From NCBI GenBank assembly GCA_011390335.1, contig JAABSO010000005.1, positions 1 through 64,000 of the forward strand: 64,000 nt of DNA. The letters are read 5' to 3'. The position numbers were made by a program, and so were the translations under genes. This document shows positions 34,409-43,146 of the stretch, piece after piece; positions within the stretch are counted from its first letter, which is position 1, and the number at the start of each line of letters is the position of its first letter. The stretch comes from Desulfotignum sp. (GTDB taxonomy: Bacteria; Desulfobacterota; Desulfobacteria; Desulfobacterales; Desulfobacteraceae). The notes under the pieces are model-generated. The model had not been told where the DNA came from. It searched no databases and saw only the letters and a list, made by a program, of their open reading frames with translations.

Positions 34409-36262
34409 TTATTTTTTCAGGGGCCTGATGGCGTTTTCAGGGCAGATCTGGGCGCATACAGCACAGCCCACACAGGTGTCCGGATCGATGGCCACCCGAT
34501 TGCTGCCATCCAGGTAAAAGGAAGGACAGGCAATGGTGGTGATGCAGTCCCTGTGATCCACACATTTTTCTGATACCACGAAAGGTCTGGGAGTCAGCTT
34601 TTTCAGGCTTTTGGCATACAGAGCGCAGGGCTCCTGGGAAATGATTACGGACACACCTTTAAATGCCAGGGCCTCTTTGATGGTATCTATGCTTTTTTTC
34701 ACTTTAAAAGGCTTGATCACAGACACATGCCCGACCCCGAGCGCCCGCACCAGTTTTTCAATATTGATGCGGCCATGCCCTGACAGGCCGAAAAGTTCCA
34801 TATCCACCCCCGGGTGGGGCTGGTGCCCTGTCATGGCGGTGATATCGTTCTCCAGTATGACCAGGGTGAAGTTGTGGTTGTTGAACACGGCATTCACCAG
34901 TCCGGTGATCCCGGAATGGAAAAAAGTGGAATCGCCGATAAAGGCAACCACTTTCTGGTCCGTGGCTTTGCTGAATCCGCAGGCGGAACTCACCGATGAC
35001 CCCATGCAGATGACAAAGTCACCGGTGCTCAAAGGCGGTAAAAATCCCAAAGTGTAGCAGCCGATGTCTGTGGGACAGATCACATCCAACTCTTTGGCTG
35101 CCTGCTTGATCTCATAAAATGTGGCCCGGTGGGAACACCCGGAACACAGATTCGGGGGCCGCATGGGAATTTCCGGCACATCCGAAGTATCCACAGCAGT
35201 CTTGGGGGTATAGGCAATATTGAAAAAGGCAGCCATTTTTTCCCTGACCATGGCCGGGTCATATTCAAACAACCGGGTAAACAGGTCATCGGATTTGCCT
35301 TTGATGGGAATGGTGATCCCCTGCTCCTGGGCAAAGGCCTTGACCGCTTCTTCCATGAAAGGTTCTCCCTCTTCCACTACCAGCACCCTTTCACATCCTG
35401 CGACAAAATCCTTGATCAGTTTCTCCGGCATGGGATTGGAAAATCCCATGCGCAGGATTTTGACCCGGCCTTCAAGTCCCAGATCCTTTACTGCATCAGC
35501 AGCATAGTGAAAACTGACCCCATTGGCAATGACCCCTAAAGGACCGTCCCCCTGGATAAAATTAAATGCAGATGTCTCAGACAACTGTGCAGCATCTTTA
35601 AGTTTTTCCAGCAGTTTGACATGCAGGCCCCGGGAAACCGCGGGCACGGTGACACAGCGCTGGGGATCACGGATAAAGCGGCCCTTTGTCATGCAGGGGG
35701 AAATCTTTCCAAAGGTGACAAATGCATTGGAATGGTTGATTCTTGTGGTGGTACGCAGCAGCACCGGCTGTTTCATGGATTCGGACAGTTCAAAAGCCGC
35801 CTTGATCATCTCCTTGGCTTCGGCCACGGACGAGGGTTCCAGCATGGGCAGGCCCCCGAACTTGGCATAATAGCGGTTGTCCTGTTCATTCTGGCTGGAA
35901 AACATGGCAGGATCATCTGCACTGAGAATAACCATGCCGGCGGTCACCCCCACATAGGCCAGGGTCATCAACGGGTCCGCCGCCACATTGAGCCCCACAT
36001 GCTTCATCATGCAAAACGTGCGAAGACCGGAGTTGGCAGCGGCTGCCGCCACTTCCAGGGCCACCTTTTCATTGGTGCTGTACTCAAAATAGAGGTCTGA
36101 TTCCCGGGACATCTGGAACAGGTTCAAAGAGATTTCAGACGAAGGGGTTCCAGGATAGGTAGTGGCAAAAGCCACCCCGGCTTCCACAGCCCCCCTTGCA
36201 ATGGCTTCGTTTCCCAGGAGCATGATTTTCTCGCCCGGGCTGTCCTGTAAAAGTTTGTGCAT
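34409..36262 (-). CDS. iorA: Indolepyruvate ferredoxin oxidoreductase, alpha subunit
   Basis: 617 residues. Pyrimidine-binding domain first (LLGNEAIARGAVEAGV, ATTYPGTPSSEI), then a transketolase-like middle and the TPP-binding segment FIGDSTFFHSGITGLVNAV. The C-terminal ferredoxin has CVDHRDC...C and CVGCAVCAQICP for two [4Fe-4S] clusters. The ATG at 36262 has an excellent AAGGAGG; the frame to 36409 is antisense to nothing useful and lacks signals. With a menaquinone-linked sulfate reducer, use in amino acid oxidation is plausible. Confidence 0.94.
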   Translation of the reverse strand: MHKLLQDSPGEKIMLLGNEAIARGAVEAGVAFATTYPGTPSSEISLNLFQMSRESDLYFEYSTNEKVALEVAAAAANSGLRTFCMMKHVGLNVAADPLMTLAYVGVTAGMVILSADDPAMFSSQNEQDNRYYAKFGGLPMLEPSSVAEAKEMIKAAFELSESMKQPVLLRTTTRINHSNAFVTFGKISPCMTKGRFIRDPQRCVTVPAVSRGLHVKLLEKLKDAAQLSETSAFNFIQGDGPLGVIANGVSFHYAADAVKDLGLEGRVKILRMGFSNPMPEKLIKDFVAGCERVLVVEEGEPFMEEAVKAFAQEQGITIPIKGKSDDLFTRLFEYDPAMVREKMAAFFNIAYTPKTAVDTSDVPEIPMRPPNLCSGCSHRATFYEIKQAAKELDVICPTDIGCYTLGFLPPLSTGDFVICMGSSVSSACGFSKATDQKVVAFIGDSTFFHSGITGLVNAVFNNHNFTLVILENDITAMTGHQPHPGVDMELFGLSGHGRINIEKLVRALGVGHVSVIKPFKVKKSIDTIKEALAFKGVSVIISQEPCALYAKSLKKLTPRPFVVSEKCVDHRDCITTIACPSFYLDGSNRVAIDPDTCVGCAVCAQICPENAIRPLKK

Positions 36263-36287
36263 TGGTCCTCCTTGTTTTTGGCGTGGA

Positions 36288-36587
36288 TTACGCGTATAGC
36301 TTTTCCGCAGTTTCAAGGGAAGCGGCATACCCCTTAAAACCGTCAAGATCTTCGCATGATTGTATGGCACCGGAAGCAAAAAATCCTTCCACCATGCTTT
36401 TTTCCCCATGACGGATCAACCCCATGAACAGCACCGGTACCAGACTGATATTGAATTTTCCGGTTTCAACAGCAAATGCCGGGGGCTGTGTTGACTGGTA
36501 TACGGCGAAAAGCGGGGTGGATACCGGCATAATCTGAACAATTTCAGGGTGATGGTGATGGGAATGATCATGGCTGTGGTTGCACAT
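36288..36587 (-). CDS. Small protein with Cys/His-rich N-terminus, unknown
   Basis: 99 residues, start ATG at 36587 with GAGAGG eight nt upstream (a GTG at 36596 is in frame). The N-terminus is MCNHSHDHSHHHH, a likely metal-binding tail with Cys2. The remaining 85 residues are mixed alpha/beta with no membrane segment and the conserved-looking segment FNISLVPVLFMGLIRHGEK. I do not recognise a domain. Located 25 nt upstream of iorA and 175 nt downstream of hslO, probably in the iorAB transcript. Confidence 0.6.
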   Translation of the reverse strand: MCNHSHDHSHHHHPEIVQIMPVSTPLFAVYQSTQPPAFAVETGKFNISLVPVLFMGLIRHGEKSMVEGFFASGAIQSCEDLDGFKGYAASLETAEKLYA

Positions 36588-36762
36588 GGATGGCACCTCT
36601 CAATTTTCCTCGTGGTTGTTTTTTATGGCAGATCATACTGCTGCAGATTTCTGATTATAGCTTTATTGCAGCCGTCATATGGCTATACTGCCACTTCCGG
36701 TATGTATAATATAACGGTTCAGTTTGGCAAGAGAAACCTCGTAATTTCCCCTATTTTCTTTT

Positions 36763-37686
36763 TCAATCCAGGATGGCTTTGAGGTCTTTTTCGGTGAACT
36801 GGTAAACAGAATTGCAGTGATGGCAGCGGATCTCAAGGGGAAAAGGTCCGTTTTCAAGAATGTCGGCCCGCTCTTCAGGGGCCAGGCCTTTAATATACCC
36901 CTGCATCCGGTCCCTGGAGCACCGACAGAAGAACTCCACCCGAAACTGTCCCAGAAGACGCGGGGACAGGGATGCAAAATTCTTTGTGATCAGGGCCTGG
37001 GGAGACACACCGGACGCAAAAGCCCTGCCGGCGGAATCAAGTGACTGCAAAATATTTTCCGCCGCTGTCACCTTGCCGGGATCTGCACCGGGCATGGCCT
37101 GGAGAAAAATGCCGCCGGCACCGGCAACCTCCTGGTGTTCATCAAAAAAAACGCTGAGTTTGAACCCTGTGGGAATCTGCTCTGATTTGAGAAAATATAC
37201 TGCCAGATCTTCGGCAATACTGCCTTGCTCCAGAGGGATCTGGCCGGAATAGGGGGTCCTGGCATCTTCCAGATATTTTGTCACAGTTAGAAACCCTGCC
37301 CCGAACAATGAAGACAAAGAGGTAATCCGGTCCGGATCGGCTGCATGAATGCTTTGTGTTTTCAAATACCCCCGCACCTCACCGGCTGCATTTGCTTCCA
37401 CATCCAGCCCTTTTACAGGTCCGGAGCACTGGATGGAAAGGCTTATGCGGTCTTTTCCCTTGAGGGTGGAACACAGCAGTGCCGCAGCAATATAGGCCTG
37501 GCCCAGAACCAGGGTTTCCAGAGGACCCAGCGCATGGTTGGCCCCCATTTCATTGACCATACGCGTGGCATGGACAACAGCGCCCCTGATCTGACCGTCC
37601 GCCATGGTAAACCTGTGTATCCGTTCTCTTGCGGCTGCCTTGAACCGCTCTTTCACATCATTGTTGAAAATATCTTTTTTAATCAT
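36763..37686 (-). CDS. hslO: Hsp33 redox-regulated chaperone
   Basis: 307 residues. The N-terminal chaperone core starts RIHRFTMADGQIRGAVVHATRMVNEM. The C-terminal zinc redox switch is complete, with CRCSRDR and IRCHHCNSVY (CxC and CxxC). Activated by oxidative unfolding in the cytoplasm. Starts at the comM stop in a TGATG overlap. The 175-nt gap downstream, before the His-rich small gene, carries an AT-rich stretch likely to hold a promoter for the iorAB section. Confidence 0.94.
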   Translation of the reverse strand: MIKKDIFNNDVKERFKAAARERIHRFTMADGQIRGAVVHATRMVNEMGANHALGPLETLVLGQAYIAAALLCSTLKGKDRISLSIQCSGPVKGLDVEANAAGEVRGYLKTQSIHAADPDRITSLSSLFGAGFLTVTKYLEDARTPYSGQIPLEQGSIAEDLAVYFLKSEQIPTGFKLSVFFDEHQEVAGAGGIFLQAMPGADPGKVTAAENILQSLDSAGRAFASGVSPQALITKNFASLSPRLLGQFRVEFFCRCSRDRMQGYIKGLAPEERADILENGPFPLEIRCHHCNSVYQFTEKDLKAILD

Positions 37687-39218
37687 CAGTCTGTCTTCCT
37701 GTCAAATCCCCTGTATTGAATTGCTTCTGCCAGATGCCCGACCCGGATTTCAGATGCATTGTCAAGATCGGCAATGGTCCTGGCAACCTTTAAAATGGCA
37801 TGGCATGCCCGTGCGGAAAGCATCAGGGCATCGGATGCCTGTGCCAGCAGGTGCCGGCCGCCTTTGTCTACACCACAGCACTGGCGGATATTCTGGCTGC
37901 CCATACGGGCATTGCAATAAATTGCTGTGGCGGCAAACCGCTGTGCCTGGATCTGCCGTGCTTTTTCCACCCGGCTGCGGACAAGCGGGGAGTTCTCAGC
38001 ATTTTTCGGGCTGACAAGCTCTGTAAATTCCACCCTGGGCACCGCCACCTGAATATCCAGCCGGTCCACCAGAGGACCTGATATTTTCGATCTGTAGGCC
38101 TGAATCTGGGTCCGGCTGCAGGTACAGGTATTGCCGGGCTGTGAAAAATACCCGCAGGGGCAGGGATTCATGGCTGCCACCAGCATGAACTGGCAGGGAA
38201 AAACAGCTTTTATACCTGCCCGCGCAATGGTCACTTTCCCGTCTTCAAGCGGCTGACGCAGCACTTCCAATGCGTTTTTCTTGAATTCAGGCAGTTCATC
38301 CATAAACAAAACCCCGTGGTGGGCCAGGCTGATCTCTCCGGGCATTGGTCTGGCGCCGCCGCCCACCAGCCCTGCATCTGAAATGGTGTGATGGGGGGAT
38401 CTGAAGGGCCGGCTTGCACGCTCTTTTTTCCAGGTTTCCAGTCCCCCCACCACAGAATAGATGCGGGCAACTTCCAGAATCTCATCAAAGGACAAGGCAG
38501 GGAGAATCGTTGCCAGCCGCCTGGCCAGCATGCTTTTACCGGACCCGGGAGGACCGGTCATAAGAAGATGATGCCCGCCTGCGGCTGCAATTTCCAGTGC
38601 CCGTTTGGCATGGGCCTGGCCCTGTACGTCGGAAATATCTTTGTCCACCCCCGGAGAAAAAGTGTTCTGCATGCCCTCTGCATCCCGGGTAAAGGGAACA
38701 ATGGTGGCATGTCCTGCAAAAAAATCCACCACCTGGCTCAGGCAGGTAACCGGCAGCACATCAAGCCCGGCCACCAGGGCGGCCTCATCTGCATTTTCCT
38801 TTGGCACCAGCAATCCCTTGAACCCTTTTTCTCTGGCTGTGAGCGCCAGGGGCAGCACACCCCGCACAGGTTTTATCCGGCCATCCAGAGACAATTCACC
38901 AGACAGCAGATAGGGTCTCATTGCATCAGCCGGAATCAGGCCGGAGGCTGCAAGAATGGCAACAGCAACGGGCAGATCCAATCCAGAGCCGCCTTTCTGC
39001 ACATCAGCCGGTGCCAGATTGACCACCACCCGGTCCATGGGAAAGCTGTAACCGGAATTGTTCACTGCCGCCCGCACCCGTTCCTTGCTTTCCCTGACAG
39101 ATGCTTCTGCCAGGCCCACCATCTGGAAAACCGGCAGGCCCAGGGAAATATCCGCTTCCACATCCACCACAAAGGCGTCAATCCCGTTAAGGGAGCAGGA
39201 ATATGTTTTTGCCAGCAC
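37686..39218 (-). CDS. comM: Mg chelatase-like protein ComM/YifB
   Basis: 510 residues. N-terminal ChlI domain with SFPMDRVVVNLAPADVQKGG and LDLPVAVAIL, then AAA+ Walker A TGPPGSGKSMLARRL, Walker B GVLFMDELPEF, and the zinc-like Cys set in MNPCPCGYFSQPGNTCTC. The C-terminal Mg_chelatase_C domain ends YRGFDRKTD. Family knowledge: ComM is a hexameric branch-migration helicase promoting integration in natural transformation. GTG start with AAAGGTGG upstream. Shares a divergent gap with lpxC. Confidence 0.92.
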   Translation of the reverse strand: MLAKTYSCSLNGIDAFVVDVEADISLGLPVFQMVGLAEASVRESKERVRAAVNNSGYSFPMDRVVVNLAPADVQKGGSGLDLPVAVAILAASGLIPADAMRPYLLSGELSLDGRIKPVRGVLPLALTAREKGFKGLLVPKENADEAALVAGLDVLPVTCLSQVVDFFAGHATIVPFTRDAEGMQNTFSPGVDKDISDVQGQAHAKRALEIAAAGGHHLLMTGPPGSGKSMLARRLATILPALSFDEILEVARIYSVVGGLETWKKERASRPFRSPHHTISDAGLVGGGARPMPGEISLAHHGVLFMDELPEFKKNALEVLRQPLEDGKVTIARAGIKAVFPCQFMLVAAMNPCPCGYFSQPGNTCTCSRTQIQAYRSKISGPLVDRLDIQVAVPRVEFTELVSPKNAENSPLVRSRVEKARQIQAQRFAATAIYCNARMGSQNIRQCCGVDKGGRHLLAQASDALMLSARACHAILKVARTIADLDNASEIRVGHLAEAIQYRGFDRKTD

Positions 39219-39366
39219 AGGCCACCTTTCATTTAATCGCGTTATCTGTGTTTACCAGAATTTGGCCCTGAACCAAAGAAAATTCTCATTTTGTTTTGCT
39301 TTATATATTAAAATCAGGTATATATACCACACATTTTCACAGACCTTTAATTTTAAGAAAACACTT

Positions 39367-40254
39367 ATGGATACAGCCTTCAGGCAGCAAACCCTGGCAC
39401 AGACTGTTGCCCTGTCCGGGACCGGGGTTCATTCCGGAAAAAAAAACAATATCATGGTAAAACCGGCCATGGAAAACCACGGCATCAAATTCCGGCGGGT
39501 GGATCTGCCCGGAACCCAGGAGATACCAGCCCTTTTCAAACGTGTGGTGGATACCAGCCTGGCAACGGTTTTAGGGATAAACGGCGCTATTGTCTCCACC
39601 ATAGAACACCTCATGGCAAGCTTTGCCGGGCTTGGGATTGACAACGCACTGGTGGAAATGGATGAATATGAAATGCCCATCATGGACGGCAGTGCAAAAG
39701 AGTTTACCCAGGCGTTTACCGCAGCCGGTATCGTGCCCCAGCGCCTGCCCAGACAATTTATTATTGTGAAAAAAACCATCCGGGTGCAGGACCAGGATAA
39801 ATTTGTGGAGGTCCGGCCGGCCCCCTGTTTGAAAATCACCTGCTCCATTGATTTTGACCAGTGTTTTATAGGAAAACAGCGCATCACCTTTGACCGGGCA
39901 AAAAACAATTTTGAAAAAGAGATCAGCCATGCCAGGACTTTTGGATTTATCCAGGACCTTGAACTGTTGAAAAAATTCAGTCTGGGAAAAGGTGGAAGCC
40001 TTGACAACGCCGTTGTGATTGATAAAGATAGAATCTTGAATCCGGAAGGATTGCGCTACCCGGATGAATTTGTCCGGCATAAGCTGCTGGACAGCTTGGG
40101 GGATTTTTCACTGCTGGGCATGCCCATTCAAGGACATATTGTCACCCACAAATCCGGCCACACCCTGAACCACAGGTTCATACAGGAACTGCTGAACAGA
40201 AAGGAAGCCTGGGAAACCGGGCCTGCAACCATGGAACTGGATATTGGAGCATGA
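39367..40254 (+). CDS. lpxC: UDP-3-O-acyl-N-acetylglucosamine deacetylase
   Basis: 295 residues from the ATG at 39367. Metal/catalytic motifs: SGTGVHSGKKN, STIEHLMASF (zinc His), SHARTFGF, and HKLLDSLGDFSLLG (zinc His and Asp), then GHTLNHRF with the catalytic His. Committed step of lipid A synthesis, so the organism is Gram-negative with LPS. The frame open to 39058 is antisense to comM. A TATA-rich stretch around 39300-39320 may hold the promoter. DUF4390 starts within its last codons (ATGA). Confidence 0.94.
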   Translation: MDTAFRQQTLAQTVALSGTGVHSGKKNNIMVKPAMENHGIKFRRVDLPGTQEIPALFKRVVDTSLATVLGINGAIVSTIEHLMASFAGLGIDNALVEMDEYEMPIMDGSAKEFTQAFTAAGIVPQRLPRQFIIVKKTIRVQDQDKFVEVRPAPCLKITCSIDFDQCFIGKQRITFDRAKNNFEKEISHARTFGFIQDLELLKKFSLGKGGSLDNAVVIDKDRILNPEGLRYPDEFVRHKLLDSLGDFSLLGMPIQGHIVTHKSGHTLNHRFIQELLNRKEAWETGPATMELDIGA

Positions 40255-40841
40255 CAATAAAAATGATACTGCATGCAAAACAGGCCTGCATGCTTCTGGT
40301 ATTTGCGATTCTGTTTCAGCTGTTTACACCGGCTGTTATCCAGGCGGACAACTCTCCGGTTTTAACCAATATCAAGCTGGCCAACACCAGGGATGATCTG
40401 CTCACCTATTTTGAGGTTAAAAATGCTTTTACCGAAAAAATCACCCAGACGATCCAAAACGGCATACCCAAGACCTTTTCTTTTTATGTGTCCTTGTACA
40501 AAACCAGTGACTCCTGGCTGGACAAAAAAATAGCCGACATTACATTCACATCCACCATAAAATATAATTCACTGAAACAGGAATATGCTGTTTTCCGGCC
40601 GTGGAAAGATGATAAACCTTCTGTCACCCAGTCCTTTGAAAAAGCCAAAGCCTGGATGACGGAAATTGACAATCTGAAGGTGATTCCCTTAGAAGATCTG
40701 GTCAAGGCCGAAAAATACCAGATCAGGATCAAGGCTGAACTGTCCCGGGTCACCCTTCCCTTTTCTCTGCGTTATGTTTTCTTTTTTGTATCTTTCTGGG
40801 ATGTTGAAACAGACTGGTACCTGATTAATTTCACCTATTAA
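40251..40841 (+). CDS. DUF4390 family exported protein
   Basis: 196 residues. Signal peptide around MLLVFAILFQLFTPAVIQA. The mature part is beta-rich, with ITFTSTIKYNSLKQEYAV and PFSLRYVFFFVSFWDVETDWY at the end. DUF4390 proteins lie upstream of NtrY-like kinases in many proteobacteria, exactly as here, so a link to envelope sensing is plausible. ATGA overlap with lpxC. Confidence 0.85.
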   Translation: MTIKMILHAKQACMLLVFAILFQLFTPAVIQADNSPVLTNIKLANTRDDLLTYFEVKNAFTEKITQTIQNGIPKTFSFYVSLYKTSDSWLDKKIADITFTSTIKYNSLKQEYAVFRPWKDDKPSVTQSFEKAKAWMTEIDNLKVIPLEDLVKAEKYQIRIKAELSRVTLPFSLRYVFFFVSFWDVETDWYLINFTY

Positions 40842-40870
40842 CCCCTGGTGTTACCATCCCTGGCTGCCCC

Positions 40871-43087
40871 ATGACAGATGCCATAGAAAATCTTAAGCAA
40901 AAGCGGTCCAGACGGAAAAAAGAAGGGGTTTTCATCCTCCTTGTCCTGGCTGCTGTGGCCTTCCTTACCCTGGTTGAAACCAGGATAACCCCATTTGGCA
41001 CGGATTTTCCCCTTTCCAGCACAGTATTGATGTTTATTCTCATCAATATCAACCTGCTTTTGCTTTTGACGCTGCTTTTGCTGGTGTTCCGGAACCTGGC
41101 AAAACTATACTACGAAAAAAAAAAAAATGTCTTCGGCTCCAAGCTCAAAACCCGGCTGATCACCTCGTTTGTGATTCTGGCCCTGGTTCCCACCACGGTA
41201 TTGTTTTTTTTCTCCATCCAGTTTATTTCCACCTCCATTGCATTCTGGTTCAATGCCCCGGTGGAACAGACACTTGAAAGCTCTCTTGCGGTAGGACAAA
41301 AATTATATTCCTATATTGAAGAAAAAGACCTTTTTTTTGCCAAACGGGCTGCCTTTCAGATAGATTCCAGAAAACTTTTGCAAAAAGAAAACCAAAATGA
41401 GTTGACCCGGTACACCCAGGTGATCCAGCGTGCCTTTAACCGCCATGCTGTAGAGGTATACACCCCGGATGCCAAACGGGTCAGCCTGTCCCTTGCCAAT
41501 GAACTGGAGCCTTTGTATTTTGGCCTTCTGACCACTTCAGATCTGAACAAAATTTCTGAAGGGCGGACCAGTACAACCATTTATCAGCCCATCGACCAGG
41601 GGGAATTTTTACGGACCGTGTCCTCCATCCCCTTTGGTTCTTCACCGGAAAAGGTATTGGGATATATTGTTGTAACCACACTTATCTCAAAGGACTTATC
41701 TGAAAATCTCACCGCTATTTTAGATGGCATGGAAGAATACCATCAACTCAAGCTGACCAAGAAGCCGGCCCAGATCTCCTATTATATTGCCCTGTCCATT
41801 GTGGCACTGCTGGTGATATTCTGTGCGATCTGGTTTGGATTTCAGCTGGCCAAATCCATCACTGTTCCCATCATGAAATTTGCCGAAGGTACCCAGCGGA
41901 TCGCAAAAGGTGACCTCAACTACCAGATCGATTTTGAAACCGATGATGAAATCGGCACACTGATCAAATCATTTAATTCCATGACCACCCAGCTGGCCGC
42001 GGGCAGAGAACAGATCGCCCTGTCCCGGGAAATGCTCAAGCAGCAGAACACGGAACTGGAAAAAAGCCGGCATTATATTGAAACTGTCCTGCAAAACATT
42101 TCTGCAGGCGTGATCTCCATAAATGACACCGGGGTTATCACCACTATCAACAAATCTGCAGAATCCATGCTGGGCATCAAAAACCAGAATATCATCGGAT
42201 CCAACTTCAGACAGATTCTCACTGGGGAATACCTTCAAATGGCGGCCAAGCTGCATGAACAGGCAATTGCCGGCCAGGATGATATCCAGATGCCCATATC
42301 TGCAACAATCTCCGGCACCCCCAAACATTTTTCCCTCCACTACAGCACACTCAAAGATCATGCAGGCCGCAACATCGGGGCAGTGCTGGTGTTCGACGAT
42401 GTCACCGAGCTGGAAAAAGCCCAGCGCATGGCAGCATGGCGGGAAGTGGCCCGCCGCATCGCACATGAGGTGAAAAATCCCCTTACCCCCATAAAATTAT
42501 CTGCCCAGCGCCTCAAACGCAAATACGGCAAAGAGATCAATGACCAGGTATTCACCAGTTGCGCCGATACCATAGTGGAGCATGTGGACCTGATTCGGAA
42601 TCTGGTCAACCAGTTTTCCACCTTTGCCAAATTTCCGGATGTGAGTTTCACCCAGGCAAGAATTGAAAATATCATTCTGGAAACCATTGCCCTTTACAGG
42701 GATGGTCTTGAAAACGTTGAAATCACATCCAGATTTGAAGAAAATCTGCCCACCCTCAGGCTGGATCACCAGCACATGAAACAGGCGTTTATCAATCTTA
42801 TCGATAATGCCGTATCTGCGGTCAACAAAAACGGCACCATTGAGATTGATGTTTCTTTTGATGCCATTTTGAAAATTGTGAGAATTGAAATTGTTGACAA
42901 TGGAAAAGGTATCTCTGACAAGGAAAAGACCAAACTGTTCGAACCCTATTTTTCCACAAAAAAAACCGGGATGGGGCTGGGGCTTGCCATTGTGAATTCC
43001 ATTATTGCCGACCACAACGGGGTCATACGGGTTCAGGACAACAGGCCAAAGGGAGCAAAATTTATTATTGAACTTCCGGCTGATTAG
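40871..43087 (+). CDS. NtrY-like sensor histidine kinase
   Basis: 738 residues. Hydrophobic segments lie near 18-38, 58-76, 100-125 and 290-310. A HAMP domain spans about 325-375 (KSITVPIMKFAEGTQRIAKG). PAS is around 395-500, and HisKA has phospho-His in REVARRIAHEVKNPLTPIKL. The ATPase boxes are INLIDNAVSAV (N), VDNGKGIS (G1), LFEPYFSTKKTGMGLGL (F/G2). Typical NtrY order with a large periplasmic loop at about 125-290. Paired with the downstream regulator at 43147. Confidence 0.9.
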   Translation: MTDAIENLKQKRSRRKKEGVFILLVLAAVAFLTLVETRITPFGTDFPLSSTVLMFILININLLLLLTLLLLVFRNLAKLYYEKKKNVFGSKLKTRLITSFVILALVPTTVLFFFSIQFISTSIAFWFNAPVEQTLESSLAVGQKLYSYIEEKDLFFAKRAAFQIDSRKLLQKENQNELTRYTQVIQRAFNRHAVEVYTPDAKRVSLSLANELEPLYFGLLTTSDLNKISEGRTSTTIYQPIDQGEFLRTVSSIPFGSSPEKVLGYIVVTTLISKDLSENLTAILDGMEEYHQLKLTKKPAQISYYIALSIVALLVIFCAIWFGFQLAKSITVPIMKFAEGTQRIAKGDLNYQIDFETDDEIGTLIKSFNSMTTQLAAGREQIALSREMLKQQNTELEKSRHYIETVLQNISAGVISINDTGVITTINKSAESMLGIKNQNIIGSNFRQILTGEYLQMAAKLHEQAIAGQDDIQMPISATISGTPKHFSLHYSTLKDHAGRNIGAVLVFDDVTELEKAQRMAAWREVARRIAHEVKNPLTPIKLSAQRLKRKYGKEINDQVFTSCADTIVEHVDLIRNLVNQFSTFAKFPDVSFTQARIENIILETIALYRDGLENVEITSRFEENLPTLRLDHQHMKQAFINLIDNAVSAVNKNGTIEIDVSFDAILKIVRIEIVDNGKGISDKEKTKLFEPYFSTKKTGMGLGLAIVNSIIADHNGVIRVQDNRPKGAKFIIELPAD

Positions 43088-43146
43088 GCATGCCTGGCCC
43101 TGGATCAGCTCTGTTGCCCCGAAAAATGAAGAAAGGAAACTATTTT

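Noticed and set aside
38388..39236. 282-codon plus-strand frame
   Set aside because: Antisense to comM, whose AAA+ motifs are intact.
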